A DNA stretch of 64,000 bases from Candidatus Eiseniibacteriota bacterium (GTDB taxonomy: Bacteria > Eisenbacteria > RBG-16-71-46 > CAIMUX01): contig CAIMUX010000131.1 of NCBI GenBank assembly GCA_903844735.1, positions 103,092 through 167,091 on the forward strand. The letters run 5' to 3'. The translations under genes and the position numbers were made by a program. Shown piece after piece: positions 33,980-44,531 of this stretch; within the stretch, counting starts at the first letter, position 1, and every line of letters starts with the position of its first letter. The notes under the pieces were generated by a model that was not told the DNA's origin, searched no databases, and was given only the letters and a program-made list of their open reading frames with translations.

Positions 33980-36823
33980 ATGAAACGTGAGCACTCTCCG
34001 CGTGCCCTGGAGTTGGTCCGCCAGGCAGAAGAACTGCCCACCGAAGAGCGGGAGCAGCTTCTTCTTCAAGCCTGCGCCGGAGACAGTGCACTTCTTCAAG
34101 AAGTGCGGTCCCTCCTACGAAACGACACAAGCCTCGGGGATGCCTCCACGCTGCCCATGCCCGAGCGAGGACCGGCCGATGGATCCTCCGACCCGTTCCA
34201 CGACTCACGGATTCCGAAGCAGATCGGTCCCTATCGCCTTCTGGAGGCCATAGGCCAAGGCGGCATGGGCTCTGTTTTCCTGGCCGAGCAGGAACAGCCG
34301 CTTCGCCGTAGGGTCGCGCTGAAGATCATCAAGGTGGGCATGGACACCAGGGAAGTCGTTGCCCGATTCGACTTGGAACGTCAAGCGCTGGCCATGATGA
34401 ATCATACCAACATCGCGAAGGTTCTGGGCGCCGGATCCACCGAGCACGGGCGCCCCTACTTCGTGATGGAATACGTCCCCGGTCTGCCCTTGACGGAATA
34501 CTGTGACCGTCACCACTTGAGCACTAAGGAGCGGCTCGCGTTGTTCGTTCCGATCTGTCACGCGATCCAGCACGCGCATCAGAAGGGGATCATTCACCGC
34601 GACATAAAGCCGTCGAACATACTCGTGGCCATCGAGGATGGAAAGCCGATCCCGAAGATCATCGATTTCGGGGTCGCCAAGGCGGTCAGCCAGCGACTGA
34701 CGGAAGAGACCGTCTATACCCAGCACGGCCGGCTGATCGGAACGCCGGAGTATATGAGTCCCGAACAGGCCGAGATGACCGGATTGGACGTCGACACGAC
34801 AACGGACATCTATTCTCTCGGGGTGGTGCTCTACGAGGTTTTGGTGGGGGCTCTCCCGTTCGATCCATCCATGCTGCGCAAGGCGGGCCTGGAAGCGATG
34901 CACCGCATCATCCGGGAAGTTGATCCGCCGACCCCCAGTTCGCGGATCAGCACTCTTGGAGCCAGTGCCGCGGCGATCGCCCACCATCGCCGGGCTGAAC
35001 CCCCGACGCTCCTCCGGCAGATTCGAGGCGAGCTGGATTGGATCACGATGCGGGCGATCGAGAAGGATCGCACGAGGCGCTATCAGGCCGCCTCCGAGCT
35101 CGCGGCCGACATCCAGCGCTACCTGGACGGCGAAGCCGTGATTGCGGGTCGCCCCAGTACCGCCTATCGGCTCAAGAAGGCGCTGCGAAGGCACAAGGCG
35201 GTAGTTGCCGCCGTGTCCGCTGTGTTCCTGGCCCTGGCGTTGGGACTCGTCGTGAGCACAACTCTCTACGTCCGGGCGCAACGAGCCCGCAGCAGAGCAG
35301 AAATGCAGACGCGAAAGGCAGAGCAGATCAACCTATTCCTGCAGAACATGCTCGCCTCGGCCAAGCCATCTGAGAAGGGGCGGGAAGTGACGGTGCGTGA
35401 AGTGCTGGATGAGGCGGGCAAGCGGGCCGAGAGGGATCTGGCCGACGAGCCGGAGGTCCAGGCTTCGGTCCGCAGCACCATCGGCTGCACCTACATGGCC
35501 CTCGGACTCTTCGCTGATGCCGAAGCCCAGTTGCGGCGTGCGCTACTCATGCGCCGGTCGGTCCTGGGAGAGAACCACCCGGACGTGGCCGGCAGCCTGG
35601 ACGAACTGGCGGGCCTCATGATGGAAAAGGGTGACTACAGCGCCGCGGAGCCACTGTACCGCAGCGCCCTGGCCATGAACCGCGAGCTGCTGGGCGAGCG
35701 AAACGCCACCGTGGCGACAAACATTAGCAACATCGCCACTCTGTTGACAAACCAGGCGCGATACGCAGAGGCGGAATCCCTCTGCCGCGAATCGCTCACC
35801 ATGACGCGCGACGTCCTCGGTGAGAACAGCGCTGACTTTGCCACAAGCCTCAGCAACCTGGCGACCCTTCTTCAGGCTCAGGGCAAGTACGCCGAGGCGG
35901 AACCCCTGGCGAGAAGCGCCCTCAGCTCGCAAAGGGCGATCCTTGGGGCGAGCCATCCCGACGTCGCTTCCGGCCTCCATAACCTGGCCGGCATTCTCCA
36001 GGCCCAGGGCAAGTACGCAGAAGCCGAACCTCTTCTGCGCGAGGCCCTGGCGATGGAAACGACGCTCTATGGGGACCAACACCCTTCTGTTCCCGAGACA
36101 TTGAACAACCTGGCCGTCGTTCTCGACTATCAGGGACACTACGCGGAAGCCGAACCCATGTACCGAGAAGCGCTTGTATTATACAAATCTATTCTCGGTG
36201 AGAAGCATCAAAGCGTCGCAGCCTGCATGAACGCCCTGGCGGTCCTTCTCCAGGCGCAGGGAGAGTATCCCGAAGCCGAATCGCTTCACCGGCAGGCCCT
36301 TGCCATGCGTCGAGAGCTTCTGGGAAACGCCCACCCCCAGGTTGCCGGCAGCCTCAGCAATCTCGCGTCGCTCCTGCAAGACCGAGGACAACTGACTGAA
36401 GCCGAGTCACTGTACCGGGACGCGCTGGGTATCCAGGAAGAGGCCCTGGGTGCGGATCATCCTCGCGTCGCAAGTACTTTGTTCGGGTTGGGCTCGCTTC
36501 TCGTCGACCGGGGTGACGCGGCCGCCGCGGAGCCTCTTCTGCGGCGGTGTGTTCAGATCCGAGGCCGGTCCTATGCGGTGGACTCCTGGCAGATCGCGCG
36601 CGCACGGAACACACTCGGGGATTGCCTACGAGCTGAGGGTCGGTACGCGGAGGCGGAAACACTTCTGGTCGGAAGCCTACCGATCATCAAGGGCGCGGGT
36701 TCTCTCACCTTGAGACAGAAACGGCAGGCCGTGCAGCACGTCATCGACCTCTACGAGACGTGGAACAAGCCCACCCAGGCGGCCGTCTATCAAGCGGAGC
36801 TGCAACGCCTCGCCGGGCTGTAG
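33980..36823 (+). CDS. membrane Ser/Thr protein kinase with TPR sensor region
   Basis: 947 residues. After an 80-residue head comes a PknB-type kinase domain: Gly loop IGQGGMGSVF, Lys115 in VALKIIK, HRD at 206-208 (IIHRDIKPSNIL), DFG at 229-231 and GTPEYMSPEQ in the activation segment; all catalytic residues are intact. One membrane helix follows (about 407-431), and then some ten TPR units of 42 residues (for example YAEAEPLLREALAMETTLYG DQHPSV) with the N-H-P-x-V spacing of kinesin-light-chain-type TPRs. The topology is cytoplasmic kinase and extracytoplasmic TPR, suggesting sensing of envelope proteins. It is monocistronic and faces the FG-GAP gene. Confidence 0.95.
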   Translation: MKREHSPRALELVRQAEELPTEEREQLLLQACAGDSALLQEVRSLLRNDTSLGDASTLPMPERGPADGSSDPFHDSRIPKQIGPYRLLEAIGQGGMGSVFLAEQEQPLRRRVALKIIKVGMDTREVVARFDLERQALAMMNHTNIAKVLGAGSTEHGRPYFVMEYVPGLPLTEYCDRHHLSTKERLALFVPICHAIQHAHQKGIIHRDIKPSNILVAIEDGKPIPKIIDFGVAKAVSQRLTEETVYTQHGRLIGTPEYMSPEQAEMTGLDVDTTTDIYSLGVVLYEVLVGALPFDPSMLRKAGLEAMHRIIREVDPPTPSSRISTLGASAAAIAHHRRAEPPTLLRQIRGELDWITMRAIEKDRTRRYQAASELAADIQRYLDGEAVIAGRPSTAYRLKKALRRHKAVVAAVSAVFLALALGLVVSTTLYVRAQRARSRAEMQTRKAEQINLFLQNMLASAKPSEKGREVTVREVLDEAGKRAERDLADEPEVQASVRSTIGCTYMALGLFADAEAQLRRALLMRRSVLGENHPDVAGSLDELAGLMMEKGDYSAAEPLYRSALAMNRELLGERNATVATNISNIATLLTNQARYAEAESLCRESLTMTRDVLGENSADFATSLSNLATLLQAQGKYAEAEPLARSALSSQRAILGASHPDVASGLHNLAGILQAQGKYAEAEPLLREALAMETTLYGDQHPSVPETLNNLAVVLDYQGHYAEAEPMYREALVLYKSILGEKHQSVAACMNALAVLLQAQGEYPEAESLHRQALAMRRELLGNAHPQVAGSLSNLASLLQDRGQLTEAESLYRDALGIQEEALGADHPRVASTLFGLGSLLVDRGDAAAAEPLLRRCVQIRGRSYAVDSWQIARARNTLGDCLRAEGRYAEAETLLVGSLPIIKGAGSLTLRQKRQAVQHVIDLYETWNKPTQAAVYQAELQRLAGL

Positions 36824-36923
36824 GATGCTCAGTGCGAATCCCGATGGCGCGGGCTCTGCTTGAGGAAAGGCGGACGAAGGTCACACCCATCGCCCGCCTC
36901 CGACCGTCTCCGCCTCGGCGATG

Positions 36924-39900
36924 TCAGCGAAGTATCGTGACCCCCGTCGTGCGCTGGAACCCCGGAGCCGTCATCTTCAGGTAGTAGATCCCGCTGGTTA
37001 CCGATCTGCCTCTCTCGTCTCTGCCATCCCACGGGACTCTATGGATACCCGGCTGCATCTCGCCGTCCACCAAAGTCCTCACCTCGCGGCCCGCCACGTC
37101 GTAGACCGCGAGGCGCACCCGCGCGAGCCGTGGCACAACGCAGGCCACCCGCGTTTCTCCGCTGAACGGATTCGGGACGCCGCGCTCCAGGCCAAACGCG
37201 CGCGGCGTGCTGCTCTGCTGATCCGGCACCGGCGAGCTGGCCGGATCGTACTCGACGACGTTTGTGATACGGCTGGCATGCCCGCGGTCATTCACCAGCG
37301 TGACATGGATGAACCAGAACCCGGGGACGGGAACCGGGATCTCGAAGTGATACGGAGGTGCGGAAGGCGGCGGTCCATCGTAGACCAGATCACCCGTCAC
37401 GCCCCCTCCGATCGCGCTCTCTTCGCGGGACACGAGCATCGTCAGGCCGATCTGGCCACCGCCACCGCCGCCGGCACCGCTCAGGTTGACGATGTGGCCC
37501 GTCGCCGGATCCAAGTCCCCCGTCTCGGTTCCTCCGGTCCACGGATCCTTGAAGCCGATGGTGATGCTGCTGTCCGGGTTCTCGGGATACGTGATCGAGT
37601 TCAGGGTCATCGCATGACCGCCACCACCATCCCAGAACACGCCGACCAGAACATCCCGGCACAGCTCCAGCTCGTTGCGGATCCTCTGCCAGTCCGCTTT
37701 GGTCCAGGTGCTGCCGCTCCCGTCACAGGCGTAGTGCGGATAGTAGCGAACCGTATAGCCCTGGCCGTACGCGGCGATCCACGTGCCCACACCGCTGACC
37801 CAGCGGGACGGCAGTGTACCTTGGACGTTCCGGTTCGTGCCCATCCCCACGGCCAAGGCCTGCACCAACCCGGAGGTCTCCAAACCACCCGTGACCAGGC
37901 TGTCTCCGTGACCCTCGAAGTATTGCAGACATTGCGCCGCCGCCACAGGCGCGCAGTACATGCTGTCGTAGGCTAACTGGTTGATCCCCGGGATCCCTTT
38001 GACAAATGTCGTGTCCATCGGAGAGCGCTGGATGATGATCCGCGTGATCACCGCCCCATTGGCGTAGATGTCCGTTCCGAGGGCATCCCGGTCGATCACC
38101 ACCCGGTCGGTGATCCTCACCGTCCCCATCGACGGGGGGGCGGGATCGTAGTCGTGAACGGTCACATCCTCCACCGGGTCGCCCGCGGCCGGATAGACCA
38201 CCGTCTTGAACTGAATCGAACCCGCCGGGATCGAATCGGGAACGACGATCTCTGCTGACCAGCCGCACCCGGTCATCTGTACCGACGGATCGAGGGTGTT
38301 CAGGGGCGGTTCGTAGCCGTCCACGTCGTCCGCGATGAGATGCCACGTGGCACCGGCGTTGGTCGAATAGAGGAACTCCACGTGCTCGATTTCACCCAGG
38401 TGATCGGGAATGTTGGCCTGGATCGGGATCCCAGCTCCGCCCTCGCCTGCGTTCACATCACTGACCCAGTCGTGCCAGGGCTCGGGGTTGATCCAGCCTC
38501 CGGCGACGGCTTGCACTTCCATCGGCACCGGGAGCGAGGCCACGCTCAGCGTCCGTACCGCGGAGATGCTGCCGAACAGCTTGCCGTCGCCCTTGTATAC
38601 GGCGGTGAGCGAGCGCTCTCCGGGGTACGGAGTCGGCAGTGCCAGGGCGGCCGTGCCGCCATTCACCGGCGACGTGCCGAGCAGCGTCGTGCCGTCGAAG
38701 AAGCGGACCGAGTCGGTGGGCGCGCCGTAGCCCGGAGCGGGCACCGTCACGGTTGCAGTCAGCGTGAGCGGTGAGCCGAGCACCGAGGGGTTGGGATGCA
38801 CGGCCAGCGAGGTCCGTGTCGGCACCAGGCCGAGCAGTACGGACAGGGTGTTGGAGCCAAGGTTCGCCACCACCAGATCGGGCCGGCCGTCCCCGCTCAC
38901 ATCTCCGATCGCGACCGATCGGGGCTGCGGCCCGGTCGGAAAGTCGGTCTTCGTTCCGAACCAGCCCGTGCCGTCACCCAGCAACACCGACACGTCGTCG
39001 CCACCGAAGCTACCGGCATTCGCCACCGCCAGATCGGGCCGGCCATCACCATTCAGATCGCCGATGGCAACCGAGTAGGGACCGCTTCCGGTCGCAAAGT
39101 CGGTCCTGGCTCCGAACCCGCTTATGCCGTCGCCGAGCCGCACGGACACGTCGTCCTCACCGCCATTTGGCGTCGCCAGGTCGGGCTTCCCGTCACCGCT
39201 CACATCTCCGATCGCCACAGACCAGGGCCCCGCCCCGGTCGCGTAATCAGTATAGGCCCCGAATCCGCCCGCGCCATCGCCGAGCAGCACGGACACTGTG
39301 TTGGACTGCGTGTTCGCCGTCGCCACGTCGGGCTTTCCGTCACCGCTCACATCAGCGATCGCCACCGCATTCGGATAGCCCCCGACCGCGAAGAAAGTGC
39401 AATCCAAAAATCCGCCGACGCCGTTACCGAGCAGCACGGATACGGCGCCACCGGTCGACGCCACCACCAGGTCAGGCGTTTCGTCGCCGCTGACGTCCCC
39501 GATAGCAATCGCAGAGGGGTAATACCCGACCATGAAGTCGTGCCTCTCTCCGAATTCGCCCATGCCGTCGCCAAACAGCACCGATGCATAGGCGGACCCC
39601 GCCGCAACCGCCAAATCGGGGTTCCCGTCGTCATTCAGATCCCCGATCGCGACCGAGGCCGCAGCGAACTGGGTGTAGACGAACGTCGGCGCCCCAAACC
39701 CGCCCATGCCGTCACCGAGCAGGACCGGTACGCCGTCCCCGGCGGCCGCGGCCAGGTCGGGCTTCCCGTCAATGTTCACATCTCCGATCACCACGGATCG
39801 GGGCGAGCCCCCCACATAGCCACTCCCGGTCGCAAAATCGGTCTTCGCCCCGAATCCGCCCGCGCCGTTGCTCAGCAACACCGACACCGTGTTGGAATCA

Positions 39901-41063
39901 AAGCCGTAATAGCCGTAGTTCGCCACCGCCAGGTCGGGCTTCCCGTCGCCGCTCACGTCCCCGATCGCGACCGAGGCGGGGCCGCTTCCGGTCGCAAAGT
40001 CGGTCTTCGCCCCGAACCCGCCCGCACCGTCGCCGAGCAGCACCGACACTGTGTTGCAACAGTAGTTCGCCGCCGCCACGTCGGGCTTCCCGTCGCCGCT
40101 CACGTCCCCGATCGCAACCCAATAGGGATAGGCCCCGGTCGCGAAGTCGGACCTCGCCCCGAACCCGCCCGCACCGTCGCCGAGCAGTACCGACACCGTG
40201 GCGGAGTTCCAGTTCGCCACCGCAAGATCGGGCTTTCCGTCGCCGTTCATGTCTCCGATCGCCGCCGAAACGGGGTTCGTCCCCGTCGCGAAATCGATCT
40301 TCGCCCCGAATCCGCCCGCGCCGTTGCCCAGCAGCACGGACACGGCGTCGGAGCCCCAATTCGCCACCACCAAATCGGGCTTCCCGTCACCGCTCACGTC
40401 CCCGATCGCGACCGAGCGGGGAGTCATCCCGGTCGCGAAGTCGGTCTTCGCCCCGAATCCGCCCGCGCCATCGCCCAGCAGCACAGACACCGCGTCGGAG
40501 CCCCAGTTCGCCACGACCACGTCGGACTTCCTGTCCCCACTCACGTCCCCGATCGCGAGCGAGCGGGGATTCATCCCGGTGGCGAAGTCGGTCTTCGCCC
40601 CGAACCCGCCCAGGCCATCGCCCAGAAGCACCGAGACCACGTTGGAACCAAAGCTTGCTACCACCAGGTCGGGTTTTCCGTCGCCGTTCACGTCTCCGGT
40701 CGCGACAGAGGAGGGTTCCGGCCCGGTGGCGAAATCAGTCTTCGCCCCGAACCCGCCCACGCCATCGCCCAGAAGCACCGACACGGTGTTCGATGCGTCG
40801 TTCGCCGACACGAGGTCGGGCTTCTCGTCGCCGTTCACGTCTCCGATCGCGACCGAATAGGGGCGGTTCCCGGTCACGCAATCAATCCTCACGCCGACGG
40901 TGAAACCCTGACCCTGCGACACCTCAGGCCCCGCAGCCATCAGCAGGCAGACCCCGACCACAACCGCCACGCAGAGGAATCCTTTGTGTCGCGAATGGAC
41001 CACCGAGACAGGACCAGCGCGGAACGAAGGCTCAAGCCTACAGAAAGGAATGGTCGGTTCCAT
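36924..41063 (-). CDS. giant secreted protein: 14 FG-GAP repeats, Ig-like domain, C39-like peptidase domain, FlgD tail
   Basis: 1379 residues from the ATG at 41063 (AGGAGAG upstream). After a signal segment (VAVVVGVCLLMAAGPEVS), 14 FG-GAP/VCBS repeats fill about residues 55-750, each with a Ca2+-loop-like D-V-x-G-D-G-K-P-D. Next is a Big_3-type Ig domain (SVLGSPLTLTATVTVPAPG), a linker, then a papain-like region with Cys in SMYCAPVAAAQCLQYF (about 1037), His in GGGGHAMTLNSI (about 1150) and Asp in GFKDPWTGG (about 1172), the C39-family order. The last 80 residues are a FlgD-type tail (HRVPWDGRDERGRSVTSGIYYL). It is probably a surface adhesin-protease. Peptidase activity is inferred from the triad only. 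Confidence 0.88.
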   Translation of the reverse strand: MEPTIPFCRLEPSFRAGPVSVVHSRHKGFLCVAVVVGVCLLMAAGPEVSQGQGFTVGVRIDCVTGNRPYSVAIGDVNGDEKPDLVSANDASNTVSVLLGDGVGGFGAKTDFATGPEPSSVATGDVNGDGKPDLVVASFGSNVVSVLLGDGLGGFGAKTDFATGMNPRSLAIGDVSGDRKSDVVVANWGSDAVSVLLGDGAGGFGAKTDFATGMTPRSVAIGDVSGDGKPDLVVANWGSDAVSVLLGNGAGGFGAKIDFATGTNPVSAAIGDMNGDGKPDLAVANWNSATVSVLLGDGAGGFGARSDFATGAYPYWVAIGDVSGDGKPDVAAANYCCNTVSVLLGDGAGGFGAKTDFATGSGPASVAIGDVSGDGKPDLAVANYGYYGFDSNTVSVLLSNGAGGFGAKTDFATGSGYVGGSPRSVVIGDVNIDGKPDLAAAAGDGVPVLLGDGMGGFGAPTFVYTQFAAASVAIGDLNDDGNPDLAVAAGSAYASVLFGDGMGEFGERHDFMVGYYPSAIAIGDVSGDETPDLVVASTGGAVSVLLGNGVGGFLDCTFFAVGGYPNAVAIADVSGDGKPDVATANTQSNTVSVLLGDGAGGFGAYTDYATGAGPWSVAIGDVSGDGKPDLATPNGGEDDVSVRLGDGISGFGARTDFATGSGPYSVAIGDLNGDGRPDLAVANAGSFGGDDVSVLLGDGTGWFGTKTDFPTGPQPRSVAIGDVSGDGRPDLVVANLGSNTLSVLLGLVPTRTSLAVHPNPSVLGSPLTLTATVTVPAPGYGAPTDSVRFFDGTTLLGTSPVNGGTAALALPTPYPGERSLTAVYKGDGKLFGSISAVRTLSVASLPVPMEVQAVAGGWINPEPWHDWVSDVNAGEGGAGIPIQANIPDHLGEIEHVEFLYSTNAGATWHLIADDVDGYEPPLNTLDPSVQMTGCGWSAEIVVPDSIPAGSIQFKTVVYPAAGDPVEDVTVHDYDPAPPSMGTVRITDRVVIDRDALGTDIYANGAVITRIIIQRSPMDTTFVKGIPGINQLAYDSMYCAPVAAAQCLQYFEGHGDSLVTGGLETSGLVQALAVGMGTNRNVQGTLPSRWVSGVGTWIAAYGQGYTVRYYPHYACDGSGSTWTKADWQRIRNELELCRDVLVGVFWDGGGGHAMTLNSITYPENPDSSITIGFKDPWTGGTETGDLDPATGHIVNLSGAGGGGGGQIGLTMLVSREESAIGGGVTGDLVYDGPPPSAPPYHFEIPVPVPGFWFIHVTLVNDRGHASRITNVVEYDPASSPVPDQQSSTPRAFGLERGVPNPFSGETRVACVVPRLARVRLAVYDVAGREVRTLVDGEMQPGIHRVPWDGRDERGRSVTSGIYYLKMTAPGFQRTTGVTILR

Positions 41064-41445
41064 GGTGCTCTCCTTGGCTGCCGTGCAGGCCCACAACACC
41101 CTCGGCCCTGCACCGCCTTGACGGTCGCCCCTCTTCGTCCCCAGGTCCGCGCTGTCTGAGCACGGTCACCCGGATCCCACGCTCGCTCGCCCAGATTCAC
41201 CGGTCACGCAGTGCGGGGACCGCATCCGGCAGGGTGAGCTCGACCTGCCATCGCGGCCAAGCCCAGGCCTGGAATCAATCCCCATCCGCACGTCGCACGA
41301 TAGCCGCGAGTCTACGACACTCCGCCGGGGGAGGAAACGCGAAAAGCGACCTGCAAGAAGCGAAGCAGAAACCGGCTGGTCCGCGAGTTCCAGGCCGGAG
41401 CGGACGACTGAGGGCTTGGGCGGGGGGACGGGTAGTGGGTGGGTA
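41064..41445 (+). other. intergenic region, no supported gene
   Basis: About 380 bp between the start of the FG-GAP gene and the cysA end. It should hold the promoter of the FG-GAP gene; no clear -35/-10 pair or RNA gene was found. Confidence 0.35.
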
Positions 41446-41466
41446 GGCGACCCACCCGGCGTCGCC
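41446..41466 (-). terminator. hairpin after cysA
   Basis: GGCGAC / GTCGCC, six bp with a nine-base loop, lying 13 bases after the cysA stop. There is no U-run on the transcript side. Confidence 0.5.
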
Positions 41467-41479
41467 CTTCCCAATCCCG

Positions 41480-42748
41480 TCAGGGTTTCGCTTTCTTCCT
41501 GTCCGGCGACTCAGATACGGATCCCCCCGGTTCGGCCCGACCACCCGGGCGCTTGGCCGGAAAGCTCTCCGCCGCGGCGAGAAACACTCGCGCGGGATCG
41601 ATCCGCAAGCCCACCTCCGCACCACCCAGGCCGACCCCAGGCTCGCCGGATCCATCCGCGGCCAGCGACTCCCGTAGCACGCTCCACCGCTCGTGGCTGA
41701 TCTCCGCCGCAGCGGTCTCTCCCCACGCGCATGCAAGGTCAAGCCGCACTGTGGGCCCGGCGACATGGAGGCGTCGCACGCGCGCCGTCAGGCCGGGGGC
41801 GGCATCAGAGGCCGGCACGATCTCGACATGGTGCGGCCGAATATAGGCACCCACCGGGCCATCGGGCGGGGATGTCCCCACCCTGCCCCCACGGGTACCG
41901 GCAACGGTGGCGACGCCGGTGGCGGCCATCGCAACACCGTCGGCCCCGGCACCCGTCGGCCCGCCCATTACCACCCTCGCCTCGCCCAATACCAAAACCC
42001 CCGACTCCAACCTCCCGTGCAGGACATTCACACTCCCCAGAAAGTCGTAGACCAACGGCCCGGCCGGTCGTGTGTACACTTCCTCCGGCGTGCCGATCTG
42101 TACAATCTCCCCCGCATGCATCACCGCCACCCGGTCTGCCGTCTCCAGCGCCTCCTCCTGATCGTGGGTCACTAAGACGCTGGTGAGGCCGAGCTGGTCA
42201 TGCAGCCGCCGCAGCCAGGCGCGCAGCTCCCGGCGCACCTGAGCGTCGAGCGATCCGAACGGCTCATCGAGAAGAAGCACCTTCGGCTCCACCGCGAGTG
42301 CCCGCGCCAGCGCCACCCTCTGCCGCTGCCCTCCGGAAAGCTCCGACGGCAGATGCCGCGCATGTGGCTCCAGCCTGACCAAGTGCAGTAGCTCATCGAC
42401 GCGAGTCCGGATCGCCTCCCGCGAGGGGCGTTCCCGCCGCGGTTTCACGCGCAAACCGAAGGCAACATTCTCGAAAACGGTCATATGCCGAAAGAGGGCG
42501 AAGTGCTGGAAGACAAACCCGAGCCCGCGCTCGTGGACCGAACGATCGGTGACATCCTCATCCTCGAAAAGAACCTGTCCAGCATCGGCGAACTCGAGCC
42601 CGGCCAGGATCCGCAAAAGGGTCGTCTTGCCGCATCCGGAAGGGCCGAGGAGTGCCAGAAACTCGCCGGATCGCACGTCGAGATCAATCCCGCACAGCAC
42701 CTCGTGCGGGCCGAAGCTCTTCCGCAGTCCGCGGGTCGCGATCCTCAC
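41480..42748 (-). CDS. cysA: sulfate/thiosulfate ABC transporter ATPase
   Basis: 422 residues from a GTG at 42748. ATPase motifs: GPSGCGKTT (Walker A), [16 protein letters not shown] (signature), [16 protein letters not shown] (Walker B) and VTHDQEEA. The C-terminal 180 residues form a TOBE-like domain with extended Gly/Ala-rich loops, longer than in E. coli CysA (365). With cysT, cysW and sbp it forms the sulfate uptake system. A 52 bp repeat-rich spacer separates it from cysW. Confidence 0.95.
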   Translation of the reverse strand: MRIATRGLRKSFGPHEVLCGIDLDVRSGEFLALLGPSGCGKTTLLRILAGLEFADAGQVLFEDEDVTDRSVHERGLGFVFQHFALFRHMTVFENVAFGLRVKPRRERPSREAIRTRVDELLHLVRLEPHARHLPSELSGGQRQRVALARALAVEPKVLLLDEPFGSLDAQVRRELRAWLRRLHDQLGLTSVLVTHDQEEALETADRVAVMHAGEIVQIGTPEEVYTRPAGPLVYDFLGSVNVLHGRLESGVLVLGEARVVMGGPTGAGADGVAMAATGVATVAGTRGGRVGTSPPDGPVGAYIRPHHVEIVPASDAAPGLTARVRRLHVAGPTVRLDLACAWGETAAAEISHERWSVLRESLAADGSGEPGVGLGGAEVGLRIDPARVFLAAAESFPAKRPGGRAEPGGSVSESPDRKKAKP

Positions 42749-42800
42749 TCCCCTACCCCCATCCTCATCCCCACTCCCAACCTCATCCTCAACCTCATCC
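42749..42800 (-). repeat. purine-rich GGATGAGG repeats between cysW and cysA
   Basis: On the transcript strand the spacer reads as successive GGATGAGGTTGA and GGATGAGG units with several in-frame stops. Many GGAG/GAGG motifs make it a possible multi-site ribosome landing stretch for cysA; slippage could tune its strength. Confidence 0.6.
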
Positions 42801-43679
42801 TCACTCCGCCATCCGTCTCACCGCGGCCGTGGCCATCGGCGCCGGCGCCACGGGCGCTCCCCGCCGCGCGCTCCAGTGCTCAACCACGCTCTTGGCGATG
42901 AGCGTGGCCACCGCCAGTAGCGCCAACAATGAGGCCACCGCAAAGGCGCCCGCGAAATCGTACTCGTTGTACAGGATCTCGACCTGCAGCGGGAGCGTGT
43001 TCGTCCGGCCGCGAATGTGCCCCGAAACGACCGAGACAGCCCCGAATTCGCCCATGGCGCGGGCATTGAGGAGCACCACCCCATAGAGCAGCCCCCAGCG
43101 CATGTTCGGCAACGCCACCCGGCGAAACATCTGCCAGCCGGAAGCGCCGAGGGAAAGTGCCGCCTCCTCCTCGTCGCGCCCTTGGGCCTCGAGGAGCGGG
43201 ATCAGCTCCCGCGCCACATACGACGAGGTGACAAAGAGGGTGGCCAGAACGATACCCGGCAGCGCGAAAATGATCTTCACACCGTGGGCCGCGAACCAGC
43301 CTCCCAGGGCGTTGTTCGACCCACAGAGGATAATGAAGATCATACCCGCCACCACCGGCGAGACGGTGAACGGCAGGTCGAGGCAGGTCAGGATCAGGCT
43401 TCGCCCGGGAAAACGGAACCGGGCAAGAGCCCAAGCCGCGGCGACCCCGAACGCCACATTGATCGGCAGCGCAAAGGCGACCACGGCGAGCGTCAGCCGC
43501 AGGGCGTGGAGCGTCTCGGGATTACGGATCGATCGCAGGTACCACCCGATCCCCTTTCCGAACGCGGAAGCGAAGACCACCCCCATTGGCACCACGAGGA
43601 ACAGCACCAGAAAGAGCAGCGCCGCCGCGATGAGAAACGGCCGCGCCCGCGAGCTCCTGGGTCTGCTGGTCCCGCTCAC
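42801..43679 (-). CDS. cysW: sulfate ABC transporter permease CysW
   Basis: 292 residues from the GTG at 43679, which overlaps the cysT stop (GTGA). Six membrane segments and the EAA loop ([20 protein letters not shown]) that docks CysA are present, with family stretches [34 protein letters not shown] and [19 protein letters not shown]. It pairs with CysT to form the sulfate channel. Confidence 0.94.
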   Translation of the reverse strand: MSGTSRPRSSRARPFLIAAALLFLVLFLVVPMGVVFASAFGKGIGWYLRSIRNPETLHALRLTLAVVAFALPINVAFGVAAAWALARFRFPGRSLILTCLDLPFTVSPVVAGMIFIILCGSNNALGGWFAAHGVKIIFALPGIVLATLFVTSSYVARELIPLLEAQGRDEEEAALSLGASGWQMFRRVALPNMRWGLLYGVVLLNARAMGEFGAVSVVSGHIRGRTNTLPLQVEILYNEYDFAGAFAVASLLALLAVATLIAKSVVEHWSARRGAPVAPAPMATAAVRRMAE

Positions 43680-44515
43680 GCCGCCCGCCGCTGCCAACGC
43701 TGGAGCAGGTTGATCGCCAGCAGCATCAGAAACGAGGCGCCGAGCATCACCACCGCCAGCGCCGTGGCCCCCGCGTAGTCGTACTGTTCCAGCTTGGTCA
43801 TGACCAGAAGCGGCGTGATCTCGGTCCGCATCGGCATGTTCCCGGAAATGAAGACCACCGAACCATACTCCCCGATACCCCGCGCCACCGCGAGAGAAAA
43901 GCCGGTAAGGAGCGCGGGTGCCAGCGCCGGGAAGGTTACACGGAGAAACGTCTGCAGTCGCGAGGCGCCGAGAACCGCCGCCGCCTCTTCGGAGTCGCGC
44001 TCAAGATCTTCCAAGACCGGCTGCACTGTCCGCACCACGAACGGCAGACCGATGAACGTAAGGGCGATCACCACGCCGAGCGGGTTGTAGGCCGCCGCGA
44101 TCCCGAGCTCCGCCAGCGGCCGGCCCAGCAGACCGCCCGGCGACCAGGCGGTGGTGAGGGCGATCCCCGCCACCGCCGTAGGAAGCGCGAACGGCAAGTC
44201 AACGAGGGCGTCGATGAACCGCCGACCTGGAAAGCGGTACCGGACCAGCACCCATGCAGTGATAAGCCCGAAGACGGCGTTCACAGCACCTCCCGCGAAC
44301 GCCGCGCCGAAGCTCAGCCGGTACGACGCCAGGGCCCGGGGCGAGGTGACGGTAGAGACAAAGTGTTCACCGCTGACCCCGGCGGCGCGCAGGAGCAATC
44401 CGCCCAGCGGCAGCAGAACCACCAGCCCAAGGTAGAAGAGGGTGAACCCGAGGGAGGGTCCCAACCCGGGAAGGATCGATCTCTCCGCGAATCGGACCCG
44501 CCCCGTCTCCCGCAC
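43676..44515 (-). CDS. cysT: sulfate ABC transporter permease CysT (CysU)
   Basis: 279 residues from the GTG at 44515, close to E. coli CysU (277) and 16 bp after the sbp stop. An ATG at 44599 would overlap sbp by 68 bases and add unconserved residues. Family stretches: VLVRYRFPGRRFIDALVDLP FALPTAVAGIALTTAWSPGG, LGVVIALTFIGLPFVVRTVQ, the EAA loop AAVLGASRLQTFLRVTFPAL, and ARGIGEYGSVVFISGNMP. It is the second permease subunit of the sulfate importer. Confidence 0.92.
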   Translation of the reverse strand: MRETGRVRFAERSILPGLGPSLGFTLFYLGLVVLLPLGGLLLRAAGVSGEHFVSTVTSPRALASYRLSFGAAFAGGAVNAVFGLITAWVLVRYRFPGRRFIDALVDLPFALPTAVAGIALTTAWSPGGLLGRPLAELGIAAAYNPLGVVIALTFIGLPFVVRTVQPVLEDLERDSEEAAAVLGASRLQTFLRVTFPALAPALLTGFSLAVARGIGEYGSVVFISGNMPMRTEITPLLVMTKLEQYDYAGATALAVVMLGASFLMLLAINLLQRWQRRAA

Positions 44516-44531
44516 CTCGGCCAAGCGCCCC

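Noticed and set aside
33411..34208. 265-codon leftward frame before the kinase gene
   Set aside because: It spans the ends of mqnA and the kinase start in antisense and has repeat-driven composition.
38796..41159. Very long open frame (787 codons) on the + strand opposite the FG-GAP gene
   Set aside because: It is a shadow of the GC-rich FG-GAP repeats: composition is Arg/His/Pro repeats mirroring the codon pattern, with no domain, signal or ribosome site.
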